Assembly: GCF_913060805.1 (NCBI RefSeq)
Contig: NZ_CAJXTC010000005.1
Location: forward strand, 1 to 64,000
Direction of reading: 5' to 3'
DNA: 64,000 bases
Source of the DNA: an uncultured Draconibacterium sp.
GTDB lineage: Bacteria; Bacteroidota; Bacteroidia; Bacteroidales; Prolixibacteraceae
The number at the start of each line of letters is the position of its first letter. Position 1 is the stretch's first letter. A program made the translations under genes and the position numbers. The notes below the pieces were generated by a model. The model was not told where the DNA came from. It did not search any database and was given only the letters and a program-made list of their open reading frames with translations. Shown in pieces: positions 7,483 through 16,796 of this stretch.

Positions 7483-9912
7483 ATGATCGGTAACAAACTT
7501 AGACTAAACAGTGTGCTAGCCCTCATTGTAATGTTTCTTGTATCCGGCAATCTGTCGGCAAGTGTTTCACAAAAAAGCGTAAAAGAAATTGTAAAATCGA
7601 TGACCCTGGAGCAGAAAGCTCAGTTGGTTATCGGAACCGGAATGTATTTTCCTTTACCCGACTCGATTCGGGACCAAATGCCGCCAATGTTTGGAGGTGG
7701 CCTCGACACCAGCACTCCTTACGGAAAAATGGTTGATAAAATCAGGGGGTATTTGCCCGGAACTGCCGGCGTTACTGCCGAATATCCTGATCTGGGAATT
7801 ACCAGCCAGACTTTAGCTGATGGTCCTGCAGGGTTGCGTATCAGCCCAACCCGCCCGGGAGAAACCGATACTTATTATTGTACAGCTTTCCCGATTGCCA
7901 CAGTTATGGCATCATCGTGGGATACCGAGTTGGTTGAGTCGGTAGGAAAAGCAATGGGTAAAGAGGTGCTGGAATATGGTGCCGACGTACTTTTAGCACC
8001 TGCATTGAACATTCAGCGCGATCCGTTGTGCGGACGTAACTTCGAGTATTATTCGGAAGATCCGTTGGTAGCCGGAAAAATGGCGGCTGCTATGGTAAAA
8101 GGAATCCAGTCGAATGGCGTTGGAACTTCAATTAAACACTTTGCGGTTAACAACCAGGAAACCAATCGTATGTCGGTTGACGTGATTGTTAGCGAACGTG
8201 CTTTACGCGAGATTTACCTTAAAGGATTTGAGATTGCAGTTAAAGAAAGTGAGCCTTGGACAGTGATGTCGTCGTACAATAAAGTAAACGGAGAATATAC
8301 TTCTGAGAGTCACGATTTGTTGACTAAAATTCTTCGCGACGATTGGGGATATGCAGGATATGTAATGACCGACTGGGGTGGCGGTAGCGATGTTGTTGCC
8401 CAAATGAAAGCGGGAAATGATATGATCCAACCGGGTTCGCCGGAGACTATTAAAACGTTGATCGAAGCTGTTGAATCGGGAAAACTGGATGAATCAGTTT
8501 TGGATACAAACGTTGAACGAATTCTGAATATTATGGTGGAAACACCTCGTTATAACGGTTATAAAATTTCGAACAAACCAGATCTGAAAGCACACGCCGA
8601 AGTAACTCGCCAGGCGGCCACCGATGGTATGGTATTGCTGGAAAACAACGGCGCACTTCCTTTCGCAAAAAGCATTAAAAATGTGGCCGCTTTCGGAAAT
8701 ACTTCGTACGATTTTATTTCAGGAGGAACAGGTAGTGGCGACGTTAACGAAGCATACACTGTTTCGTTGTTGCAAGGCCTTGAAAATGCAGGTTATACTA
8801 CTTACGATGACCTTGAGAAAACATACGTTTCATACATGGAAGAAGCACGTAAAGTACAGGATAATTCAAGAAATTTCCTGGCTGCTTTGATGGGCGGAAA
8901 AATTCCTGTTGACGAAATGGCGTTGGATGCGTCGATTGCAGAAGACATGGCTGCAAAAGCTGATATTGCTTTAATCACAATCGGACGAAATGCCGGTGAA
9001 GGTGGCGACCGCGAAGCTGTTGAAGGCGACTTCTATTTGAATAAAAATGAACAAGACCTGATAAAAACTGTAACTGACGCTTTCCACGCTAAAGGCAAAA
9101 AATCAGTAGTTATTCTGAATGTTGGTGGCGTTGTTGAAACGGCCAGCTGGAGCAATATTCCTGATGCCATTCTTTGTGCATGGCAACCCGGACAGGAAGG
9201 TGGAAACTCTGTAGTTGATGTACTTTCAGGAAAAGTAAATCCGTCGGGAAAACTGGCACAGACTTTCCCTGTGAAATACGAAGATGGTTCGTCGTCGGAT
9301 AATTTCCCCGGCGAGGCTGTAAAAGTTGAGGGAGCAGAAGATAATACTGCTGACCAATCAGGTTTCTCGATGATGCGCCGCGTGCCTTGGGAAGTGGTTT
9401 ACGAAGAAGATATTTATGTGGGATACCGTTATTTCAACACTTTCGATGTGCCGGTAGCTTACGAATTCGGATACGGAAAATCGTACACAACATTTGAATA
9501 CAGCAACCTGAAACTGAGCGACAAAAATTTTGATGGAAAAATTACTGTTTCTGTCGATGTGAAAAATACAGGTGATGTGGCCGGAAAAGAAGTGGTTCAG
9601 GTTTATGCCAGCGCTCCGGGTAAAGAATTGGAAAAACCGGAAGAAGAGTTGGTAGCCTTTGGAAAAACAGCCTTATTGAAACCGGGGAAATCGGCAACGC
9701 TTTCATTTGATATTGATGCAGCACTTTTGGCTTCATTCGATGAAGCAAGCACAAGTTGGATTACAGAAGCCGGTGATTATACTGTTAAAGTTGGAGCTTC
9801 TTCAAAAGACATTAAAGAAAAAGCAACATTCGCTGTTGCCAACGATATTGTAGTTGAAAAGGTATCAAAAGCGATGGTGCCTGAAAAAGACTTTGAAAAA
9901 ATGCATAGGTAG
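7483..9912 (+). CDS. GH3 beta-glucosidase-type enzyme, exported
   Basis: Exo-acting retaining glycosidase, probably releasing beta-linked glucose or xylose from plant oligosaccharides in the periplasm. The 809-residue protein has a signal peptide (~1-27), the GH3 barrel, the alpha/beta sandwich, and a C-terminal fibronectin III-like domain (~695-785). The nucleophile Asp297 lies in 'GYVMTDWGG', and the substrate-binding pair is in 'SIKHFAVNNQETNR'. 'DGPAGLR' and 'GRNFEYYSEDP' are further GH3 marks. It is the first gene of a four-gene plus-strand cluster. Specificity (beta-glucosidase or beta-xylosidase) cannot be fixed from sequence. With a xyloglucan locus in the same window, beta-glucosidase is the better guess. 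Confidence 0.93.
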   Translation: MIGNKLRLNSVLALIVMFLVSGNLSASVSQKSVKEIVKSMTLEQKAQLVIGTGMYFPLPDSIRDQMPPMFGGGLDTSTPYGKMVDKIRGYLPGTAGVTAEYPDLGITSQTLADGPAGLRISPTRPGETDTYYCTAFPIATVMASSWDTELVESVGKAMGKEVLEYGADVLLAPALNIQRDPLCGRNFEYYSEDPLVAGKMAAAMVKGIQSNGVGTSIKHFAVNNQETNRMSVDVIVSERALREIYLKGFEIAVKESEPWTVMSSYNKVNGEYTSESHDLLTKILRDDWGYAGYVMTDWGGGSDVVAQMKAGNDMIQPGSPETIKTLIEAVESGKLDESVLDTNVERILNIMVETPRYNGYKISNKPDLKAHAEVTRQAATDGMVLLENNGALPFAKSIKNVAAFGNTSYDFISGGTGSGDVNEAYTVSLLQGLENAGYTTYDDLEKTYVSYMEEARKVQDNSRNFLAALMGGKIPVDEMALDASIAEDMAAKADIALITIGRNAGEGGDREAVEGDFYLNKNEQDLIKTVTDAFHAKGKKSVVILNVGGVVETASWSNIPDAILCAWQPGQEGGNSVVDVLSGKVNPSGKLAQTFPVKYEDGSSSDNFPGEAVKVEGAEDNTADQSGFSMMRRVPWEVVYEEDIYVGYRYFNTFDVPVAYEFGYGKSYTTFEYSNLKLSDKNFDGKITVSVDVKNTGDVAGKEVVQVYASAPGKELEKPEEELVAFGKTALLKPGKSATLSFDIDAALLASFDEASTSWITEAGDYTVKVGASSKDIKEKATFAVANDIVVEKVSKAMVPEKDFEKMHR

Positions 9913-9930
9913 TGGGACTTGGTTAATACT

Positions 9931-9968
9931 CTCTCCCTGGAATCGTTCAGGGGGGGAGTTCCCTTTTC
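9931..9968 (+). terminator. Hairpin after the first GH3 gene
   Basis: CTCCCTG (9933-9939) can pair with the CAGGGGGGGAG run (9948-9958), followed by a pyrimidine-rich CCCTTTTCC. It could end or attenuate the GH3 transcript before the esterase gene. Confidence 0.45.
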
Positions 9969-10025
9969 CTTAACCTGTGATTTAACAACCTTTTTAAGAC
10001 TAAACAAATTGTAAACCTACTACCT

Positions 10026-11585
10026 ATGAAAAACGTACGCGTAATTCTGTTTATTGGTATTGCCCTGGTATTTGGGGCATGTTCAACTCCTGCACCCCAA
10101 CAAATAAAAGATAGTGTAACCATTGCCGACGGAACGGTAAGTGGCTCATTTGATGAAAGTACCGGAATAACCACTTTTAAGGGAATTCCGTTTGCAGCTC
10201 CTCCTGTGGGCGATTTACGCTGGAAAGCGCCGCAACCCGTTGAGCCGTGGGAAGGAGTGAAGGAATGCACTGAATTTTCAGCCAGCCCGATGCAGGCAAC
10301 TCCAATGCCGTTTAGGATGTGGACACAAGAGTTTATCGCTCCCAAAGAGCCGTTAAGCGAAGATTGTTTGTACCTGAATGTTTGGACTCCGGCCAAAGAT
10401 GCTACTGAGAAACATCCGGTGTTTGTATACATTTATGGCGGTGGTTTCTCCAGTGGCGGAACTGCTGTTCCTATTTACGATGGTGAAGAAATGGCGAAAA
10501 AAGGCCTGGTTTTTATCAGCGTAAACTACCGTGTAGGAACTTTAGGATTTTTAGCGCATCCTGATCTAACCGCTGAGTCGCCAAACAACGCCTCCGGAAA
10601 TTATGGATTGCTCGACCAGGTTGAAGGCCTGAAATGGGTAAATAAGAATATTGCTGCCTTTGGTGGCGATCCAAACAATGTAACCATTGCCGGTCAGTCG
10701 GCAGGTGCATTTAGTATCAATTATTTGGTGGCAAGTCCGCTAACAAAAGGGCTTATCCATCGTGCGATTGCCGAGAGTGGTGGTGCCGTATTATCAACAA
10801 GTGCATTGGCACGTGGTGGCAGCCTGAAATCTGGCGAGGAAGCAGGTGTAAAATTTGCTGAGTCATTGGGCGCCTCAACTATTGAGGAGTTGCGCGCAAA
10901 AAGCGCTGAAGAGATTTTAAGTGTCAGAGGTGGTGGAGCTCCTATTGTTGATGGTTATTTTCTTCCAAAATCGGTGGGCGAGATCTTTGCCAACGGTGAG
11001 CAAAACGATGTTCCGGTAATTATTGGCTGGAACAAAGATGAAGGTTTTGGACCTCCACCTGTACCTGCTGCCCAATTCAAAGAGAACGTTAAACAACTAT
11101 TTGGCGATATGGCCGATGAATTTTTGGCCACATTCCCATTAGACACTGAAGAAGAAGCACAGGAAATTCAGAACGCTCTTGGTGCCTTGCAAACTTTTGG
11201 TATTCAGTCGTACAAATGGATGCAGTTACAAAATGAAAACGCAACATCAAAGGTATTTATGTACCGTTTTGAGCGCGATGTTCCTTACGCTGATGGTATG
11301 AGCGATTTTGGTGCTTTCCATACCGGAGAAGTTCCTTATGCTTACAACAACTTAAAAATGAGCCCGCGCCCATGGACAGAGGCGGATTACGAACTGGCAG
11401 ATCTGATGTCGGATTACTGGGTGAATTTTGCCACTTCAGGTGATCCAAATGCAGAAGGATTGCCGGAGTGGGAAGCAGCTACTCCCGATAACCTGAAGGC
11501 GATGCATTTTAATACTACATCAGCGTGTGGCGATTTGCCAAGTATTGAACTACTGAAGTTTCTTGATGATTTTTATTCCAACTAA
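10026..11585 (+). CDS. Type-B carboxylesterase, lipoprotein
   Basis: Serine esterase of the carboxylesterase/cholinesterase family. The likely role is removal of acyl groups from a plant glycan, although specificity is unproven. A lipoprotein signal ends at Cys19 ('VFGACS'). The oxyanion loop reads 'YIYGGGFSSGG', and the nucleophile elbow 'GQSAGA' places the catalytic Ser at 225. 'EDCLYLNVWTP' is the family's N-terminal signature, and 'FHTGEVPYAY' probably carries the catalytic His. The 519 residues are normal for the family. It lies between two GH3 genes, 27 bases before the second, so it is probably co-expressed with them. Confidence 0.9.
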   Translation: MKNVRVILFIGIALVFGACSTPAPQQIKDSVTIADGTVSGSFDESTGITTFKGIPFAAPPVGDLRWKAPQPVEPWEGVKECTEFSASPMQATPMPFRMWTQEFIAPKEPLSEDCLYLNVWTPAKDATEKHPVFVYIYGGGFSSGGTAVPIYDGEEMAKKGLVFISVNYRVGTLGFLAHPDLTAESPNNASGNYGLLDQVEGLKWVNKNIAAFGGDPNNVTIAGQSAGAFSINYLVASPLTKGLIHRAIAESGGAVLSTSALARGGSLKSGEEAGVKFAESLGASTIEELRAKSAEEILSVRGGGAPIVDGYFLPKSVGEIFANGEQNDVPVIIGWNKDEGFGPPPVPAAQFKENVKQLFGDMADEFLATFPLDTEEEAQEIQNALGALQTFGIQSYKWMQLQNENATSKVFMYRFERDVPYADGMSDFGAFHTGEVPYAYNNLKMSPRPWTEADYELADLMSDYWVNFATSGDPNAEGLPEWEAATPDNLKAMHFNTTSACGDLPSIELLKFLDDFYSN

Positions 11586-11612
11586 AACTACTCGCAACTA
11601 AATAAACTAAAT

Positions 11613-13928
11613 ATGAAAAAACTGAAAATATTATCTGTCGCATTTCTTTTTACAGCACTGTTTATAGGCTGTGGTCCAAAATGGACGGAAGAAGAAATGG
11701 GCGATTTTAATCTTGTTCACAACGATGGAGGAGCAACTTTGGGGTATTCTCCAAAGTCTGGAGTAACACTACTTACTGATGGTGGTTATGCTTTTAAAGA
11801 TTTGAATAAGAACGGCGAGCTGGATGTTTACGAAGATTGGCGCAAGCCGGTTGACGAGCGTGCCAAAGATCTGGCATCTAAAATGTCGGTGGAACAAATT
11901 GCCGGTTTAATGTTATACAGCGGACACCAGTCGATACCTGCCGGAGGTGGTGGTTTTGGTGCCGGAACTTACAATGGCAAACCTTTTTCTGATGGTGGCG
12001 CCTTATCAAGTGACCTTACAGATCAGCAGATAAAGTTTCTTACCGATGATAATCTTCGTCATGTGCTGATTACCACCGTTGAAAGTCCGGGCGTAGCTGC
12101 GCAATGGAACAACAACATGCAGGCATTGGTTGAAGGTCTTGGATTGGGAATTCCCGGAAATACAAGTACCGATCCCCGCCACGGAACAACTGCCGAAACC
12201 GAATACAATGCCGGTGCCGGTGGCGATATTTCAATGTGGCCAACTACATTGGGTTTGGCAGCAACTTTTGATCCTGATGTAATGAAACAATTTGGCGAAA
12301 TTGCCTCAATCGAATACCGTGCGTTGGGAATTGCAACTGCACTTTCTCCACAGATCGATTTATCAACCGAACCTCGCTGGAGCCGTTTTAGCGGAACAAT
12401 GGGCGAAGATCCCGGTTTGGCAGCCGACCTGGCACGTGCCTATGTCGACGGATTTCAAACCTCTTCTGCAGCCAAAGAAATTGCCGGCGGTTGGGGATTC
12501 GAAAGTGTTAATGCCATGGTAAAACACTGGCCAAGTGGCGGCCCTGAAGAAGGTGGCCGCGACGCGCACTTTGGTTATGGCGCGTATGCGGTTTATCCGG
12601 GCAACAATCTGTCGGATCAGTTAAAACCGTTTACCGAAGGTGCTTTTAAACTGGATGGTCCAACGGGCAAAGCAACAGCGGTTATGCCATATTATACCAT
12701 TTCGTACAACATCGATCAGAAGAATGGCGAAAACGTTGGAAACGCCTACAATAAATACATCATCACCGATCTGTTAAGAGGCGAGTACGGTTACGATGGC
12801 GTAATTTGTACCGACTGGATGATTACTGCAGATACGAGAAGTGTACACGAATTCCTTGGAAAATGCTGGGGCGTAGAAGGACTTTCAATTGCAGAACGTC
12901 ACTACAAAGTGATTGAGGCCGGCGCTGACCAGTTTGGTGGAAACAACGAAAAAGGGCCGGTTTTGGAAGCTTACGAGATGGGTGTGAAAGAACACGGCGA
13001 AGAATACATGCGCAATCGTTTTGAGCAATCTGCCGTTCGTTTGCTGAAAAATATTTTCCGCCCGGGATTGTTTGAAAATCCTTACCTGGTAGTTGCCGAA
13101 TCGGAAGAAATTGTGGGTAATCCGGAATACATGAAAGCCGGTTACGAAGCGCAATTGAAATCGGTTGTGATGCTGAAAAATAAGGATGGAGTTTTGCCGG
13201 TAGAGAAGAAGTTGAAAGTTTATATTCCTCAAAAATACAATCCGGGTGGTGCAAACTGGTTTGGAATGGTTACGGAACCAAGCTGGAGCGACGCAGCAAA
13301 CATGGATATGGTAGCCAACTATTGCGAAGTGGTTGATGCACCTGAGAAAGCAGATGTTGCTATTTGTCTGATCTCAAGTCCGCAGGGAGGTTCGGGGTAT
13401 TCGCTCGAGGATAAAGAAAAAGGCGGAAACGGTTATGTTCCAATTTCACTTCAGTATGGACCATACACTGCAAAATATGCCCGCGAGAAAAGTATTGCAG
13501 GCGGCAGTCCGTTTGAGGATTTTACCGACAGAACATACAAAGGAAAATCAACCGAGGCAGCCAATGTTTACGACATGGAAATGGTGAACGAAACAAAAGC
13601 CAAAATGGGTGATAAACCTGTAATTGTTGTGGTGAATGTTGCCAATCCGTTTATCCCTGCCGAGTTTGAAAAGAGTGCCGATGCAATTCTTGTTCATTGT
13701 GGTGTGCAGGACCAGGCAATAATGGATTTGGTAACAGGTAGTGCCGAACCTTCAGGTTTGTTGCCTTTCCAGTTGCCTGCAAACATGAAAACTGTGGAAG
13801 AGCAGTTTGAAGATGTTCCGCGCGACATGGATTGTTATACCGACGAAAGCGGCAATGTTTACGATTTTGCCTACGGTATGAACTGGAGTGGAGTGATTAA
13901 CGACGAAAGAGTAAATACATACAAATAA
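11613..13928 (+). CDS. GH3-family exo-glycosidase, lipoprotein
   Basis: Second GH3 enzyme of the cluster, divergent from the first. The 771-residue protein has a lipoprotein signal with Cys20 ('FIGCGPKW'). After it comes an EF-hand-like acidic segment ('DLNKNGELDVYEDW'), then the GH3 barrel with nucleophile Asp401 in 'GVICTDWMI'. The Lys-His motif occurs as 'MVKHWPSGGPEEGGRDAH', which differs from the usual KHF and marks a distinct subgroup. No fibronectin III-like tail is obvious. Its neighbours are the esterase (27 bases upstream) and the DUF5916 protein. Likely activity is exo-beta-glucanase or beta-glucosidase; this is an inference from family. Confidence 0.88.
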   Translation: MKKLKILSVAFLFTALFIGCGPKWTEEEMGDFNLVHNDGGATLGYSPKSGVTLLTDGGYAFKDLNKNGELDVYEDWRKPVDERAKDLASKMSVEQIAGLMLYSGHQSIPAGGGGFGAGTYNGKPFSDGGALSSDLTDQQIKFLTDDNLRHVLITTVESPGVAAQWNNNMQALVEGLGLGIPGNTSTDPRHGTTAETEYNAGAGGDISMWPTTLGLAATFDPDVMKQFGEIASIEYRALGIATALSPQIDLSTEPRWSRFSGTMGEDPGLAADLARAYVDGFQTSSAAKEIAGGWGFESVNAMVKHWPSGGPEEGGRDAHFGYGAYAVYPGNNLSDQLKPFTEGAFKLDGPTGKATAVMPYYTISYNIDQKNGENVGNAYNKYIITDLLRGEYGYDGVICTDWMITADTRSVHEFLGKCWGVEGLSIAERHYKVIEAGADQFGGNNEKGPVLEAYEMGVKEHGEEYMRNRFEQSAVRLLKNIFRPGLFENPYLVVAESEEIVGNPEYMKAGYEAQLKSVVMLKNKDGVLPVEKKLKVYIPQKYNPGGANWFGMVTEPSWSDAANMDMVANYCEVVDAPEKADVAICLISSPQGGSGYSLEDKEKGGNGYVPISLQYGPYTAKYAREKSIAGGSPFEDFTDRTYKGKSTEAANVYDMEMVNETKAKMGDKPVIVVVNVANPFIPAEFEKSADAILVHCGVQDQAIMDLVTGSAEPSGLLPFQLPANMKTVEEQFEDVPRDMDCYTDESGNVYDFAYGMNWSGVINDERVNTYK

Positions 13929-13945
13929 AACAATCGCAGTTTTTT

Positions 13946-13976
13946 AGGATCTTCGGGTAACACCGGAGATCCTTTC
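13946..13976 (+). terminator. Hairpin after the second GH3 gene
   Basis: AGGATCTTCGG (13946-13956) pairs with CCGGAGATCCT (13963-13973) with one G-U pair, and TTTCG follows. The short T run makes it a weak terminator or a partial one before the DUF5916 gene. Confidence 0.5.
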
Positions 13977-14082
13977 GCTAACAATTTTAAATCGACTTAA
14001 CCAAATTAGTAAAGGCTTTAAACTGCCGGAGATACACCCGGAAATTCTTGTTCGAGCCAGTTAGACCAAAACCGAAAATAAC

Positions 14083-16323
14083 ATGAAAACCAAATTCTTT
14101 TTAAAGTTAGTGTCGCTACTTTTATGCACGTGCAGTTCCATCATTGTGTTCGGGCAGGACATTGTGCAAATAGCCCAAAATGATGGAACGGTAAATTTCG
14201 ACGGAGTGCCCGACGAGGCCTTTTGGCAAAAGGCAAGGCAGTTTGATCTGATAATGCACATCCCCAACTTTGAGGCTGCACCAAGCGAGGATACAAAAAC
14301 GTACATCAGTTACGACGATAATTTCTTGTGGGTAGGTGCTTTCCTGAATTATAAGAATCCCGAAAACATCGTTTCTACCAGCAAAAAGCGCGACGAAAAA
14401 TCGAAGAACCCAGATTCTTTCGGAATATTATTAGATACTTACGACGATAACGAAAATGCGCTGGCTTTCTTTACCATGCCGGCAGGGCAGCGTATTGATT
14501 ATGCGGTATCGAACGATGCACAAAAAATGCCGGGTCCTCCGGGAACGGCAACTACGCAAAACTACAGCTGGAACACGTTCTGGGATGTAAAAACAGCACG
14601 CACCGCAACCGGTTGGGCGGTTGAAATGCGTATCCCTTTTTCAAGTCTCCGTTTTCAGGAAGTTGACGGACGCGTGCGAATGGGATTGCTGATTAACCGC
14701 GGCGTAAGTCACAACAACGAACTAGATACTTATCCTGCTGCCGATCCGAAATACGGCAGACTGGCATCTAACAAACCGTCGCTGGCACAAACCATTCAGC
14801 TGTCGGGAGTAAAAAGCAAAAAACCTGTTTATGTCGCTCCATATATTACTACCGGAGTGGAGAAAAACAACGAACTGAACGAGGAGGAAACAGCTTTTGA
14901 TTCATCAAAAGACAACAAATTGACCGGTGGGGTAGATATAAAATACAGCTTAACGAGCAACCTCACCATGGACCTTACTTTTAATACCGATTTTGCCCAG
15001 GTTGAGGCCGACGACGAACAAGTAAATCTTACGCGTTACGCGCTGTTCTTTCCCGAGAAAAGGATGTTCTTCCAGGAACGTTCAAGTATTTTCGATTATA
15101 AACTGAGTGGACCAAGCAAGCTATTTTACAGCCGCCGTATTGGTTTGGATGAAGACGGTTGCCCGACTCCGATTTTGGGCGGTGCACGTTTAACCGGTCG
15201 CGTGGGGAAATGGGACATGGGATTTATGGATATGCAAACCCAAAAGAATAATGCCAATCCATCCGAGAACTTTGGCGTGTTGCGTTTTCGCCGCCAGGTA
15301 ATCAATACCAATTCGTATGTTGGTGCGATTATGACATCAAGGGTTGGTGCCGATATCAACGATTCGTATTCCTATGGTGTGGACGGTATTTTCCGCATTT
15401 TTGGCGACGATTATATTGAAGCGGGTGTGGCTCAAACCACCGATCCGGAAGGCACCGATTTTTCGGCCGGAATTGAAAATACGTTCTATCGGGCATCGTG
15501 GCAACGCAGAAGTGAAGTTGGTTTTGCTTACGATTTATCGTATTCGTATACCGGCGAAAATTTTGATCCTCAGGTTGGTTTCTTATCAAAATATGCCACC
15601 AAAGGACCACGAATCAAACTGCAGTACGGCTGGCTTCCGGGCGCCGAGTCGAAACTTTTTAAATACAGTGTTGACGGTACTTTTTACGAAACCTACCGCG
15701 TAACCGATGGTGGTTTGGAAACAGGAATGTACGGGCCCGGTTTTAGTTTAAATACCAAAAAAGGGTGGTTTGTAAATCTCGATTTAAATTACCGTATTGA
15801 AGGTGTTGATGAAGAATTTGAATTAGATGATAATGTTGAGGTTCCCATCGGTAAATATAAAACGTACACCAGCCGCATGACCTTGATGTCACCGGTTTCA
15901 AAACCGCTGTCTACAACTATTATGATGTCGGGTGGACAGTTTTACGATGGTAATAATGTAACCGCAACTGTTCAGCCCATTTATAACCTTTCGGCCAGTT
16001 TGCAGCTTTCTGCTTATTACAATTACAGCCATGTGGTGTTTGGCGACCGTAACCAGGAAATGAATGCGCATGTGGGGCGTCTGAAGTTTTTATACATGTA
16101 CAACACTAAGTTGTCGTTTAGCTCATTTATTCAGTATAACAGCGTAAACGATGTAACCGTTGCCAATTTCCGCCTTCGTTATAATCCCAAAGAAGGAAAC
16201 GATCTGTATGTGGTGTATAACGAAATCCGACCAACAGATGATTATGTAGACCATGGTTTGGAAGAACCCAAGTTCCTGAACCGGATCTTTCAGGTGAAAT
16301 ATGTATATACTTTCCAGTTATAG
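14083..16323 (+). CDS. DUF5916 protein: CBM9-like domain plus outer-membrane barrel
   Basis: Secreted or outer-membrane protein of unknown function. After a signal peptide (~1-24, ending 'VFGQD') comes a family-9 carbohydrate-binding-like domain (~30-230; 'VPDEAFWQKA', 'YDDNFLWVGAF'). The remaining ~500 residues are rich in alternating aromatic beta strands, as in a beta barrel, and the chain ends in a C-terminal aromatic strand ('VKYVYTFQL'). The 746 residues fit the DUF5916 family. It ends the GH3-esterase-GH3 cluster and is followed by a strong terminator. It may bind or pass oligosaccharides across the outer membrane, but that is a guess from domain type and context. Confidence 0.8.
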   Translation: MKTKFFLKLVSLLLCTCSSIIVFGQDIVQIAQNDGTVNFDGVPDEAFWQKARQFDLIMHIPNFEAAPSEDTKTYISYDDNFLWVGAFLNYKNPENIVSTSKKRDEKSKNPDSFGILLDTYDDNENALAFFTMPAGQRIDYAVSNDAQKMPGPPGTATTQNYSWNTFWDVKTARTATGWAVEMRIPFSSLRFQEVDGRVRMGLLINRGVSHNNELDTYPAADPKYGRLASNKPSLAQTIQLSGVKSKKPVYVAPYITTGVEKNNELNEEETAFDSSKDNKLTGGVDIKYSLTSNLTMDLTFNTDFAQVEADDEQVNLTRYALFFPEKRMFFQERSSIFDYKLSGPSKLFYSRRIGLDEDGCPTPILGGARLTGRVGKWDMGFMDMQTQKNNANPSENFGVLRFRRQVINTNSYVGAIMTSRVGADINDSYSYGVDGIFRIFGDDYIEAGVAQTTDPEGTDFSAGIENTFYRASWQRRSEVGFAYDLSYSYTGENFDPQVGFLSKYATKGPRIKLQYGWLPGAESKLFKYSVDGTFYETYRVTDGGLETGMYGPGFSLNTKKGWFVNLDLNYRIEGVDEEFELDDNVEVPIGKYKTYTSRMTLMSPVSKPLSTTIMMSGGQFYDGNNVTATVQPIYNLSASLQLSAYYNYSHVVFGDRNQEMNAHVGRLKFLYMYNTKLSFSSFIQYNSVNDVTVANFRLRYNPKEGNDLYVVYNEIRPTDDYVDHGLEEPKFLNRIFQVKYVYTFQL

Positions 16324-16352
16324 AAAATATATTTAAGTAAAAAAGGCTAAGG

Positions 16353-16382
16353 CAGGGGGCGAATTTTCGTTCCCTGTTTTTT
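16353..16382 (+). terminator. Rho-independent terminator after DUF5916 gene
   Basis: CAGGGGGCGAA (16353-16363) pairs with TTCGTTCCCTG (16366-16376), including two G-U pairs, around a tiny loop. A run of six T follows. It closes the GH3/DUF5916 cluster. Confidence 0.8.
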
Positions 16383-16564
16383 ATGTCATTTTCTCTTCTT
16401 TTGGTTAAATCTACTTTAACTTGAAGCCCAAGAAGTAGTCAAAAGAAAGCTCATCGTAGGTGTTTCATTCGAATGAAGGGAAAACGTTTTGGACAAAAAC
16501 CTTACCCTTTTGTCTGTAGACATTTTCCCTTAAAAAGGGAAAAAAGGCCTTGGTGTATGGTATG

Positions 16565-16630
16565 AGAATTTGTTGGAACAGGCTCCCCTTGTGAGGAGAG
16601 CTCCCGATAGGGAGAGGGGTAAAGAATTCT
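16565..16630. repeat. CCCC...GGGG hairpin repeat, copy 1
   Basis: Nested inverted repeat. The outer arms are AGAATT/AATTCT, next come CTCCCC (16583-16588) and GGGG (16616-16619), and the inner hairpin is GCTCCC-GATA-GGGA. The inner core followed by GGGGTAAA recurs at 43772-43795, so this looks like a dispersed intergenic element. Confidence 0.5.
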
Positions 16631-16746
16631 CTTTGATATTTCTACATTTTTCCCAATCACCATATTTATATAGCTGAAAGGTGCCTACGAAACCCTATTT
16701 TACAAGGTTTGGGAAAATCTACCCCATATCTGATACATTTTAATTA

Positions 16747-16775
16747 TTGAAAATCTCGCATGTAGATTAGTTTTG
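16747..16775 (+). promoter_or_regulatory. Promoter of the GH105 operon
   Basis: TTG (16747-16749), an 18-base spacer, then TAGTTTTG (16768-16775), an exact TAnnTTTG -7 box. The ATG at 16797 follows 21 bases later. The box overlaps the alternative TTG start at 16773 and rules it out. Confidence 0.6.
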
Positions 16776-16796
16776 TTGTCAAACAAGATTAAACCA

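Larger units (their letters stand above)
16324..16796. other. 473-base intergenic region with terminator, repeats and a promoter
   Basis: No coding sequence is seen here. In order it holds a strong terminator (16353-16382), a short palindrome (TTTTCCCTT/AAGGGAAAA near 16522-16542), a CCCC...GGGG hairpin repeat (16565-16630), and a consensus promoter for the GH105 gene (16747-16775). Confidence 0.7.

Noticed and set aside
12823-13254. 143-residue minus-strand frame inside the second GH3
   Set aside because: Antisense shadow of a gene with intact catalytic motifs.
16773-16796. Upstream TTG start for the GH105 gene
   Set aside because: It overlaps the -7 box TAGTTTTG, and the ATG at 16797 gives a proper lipoprotein signal.
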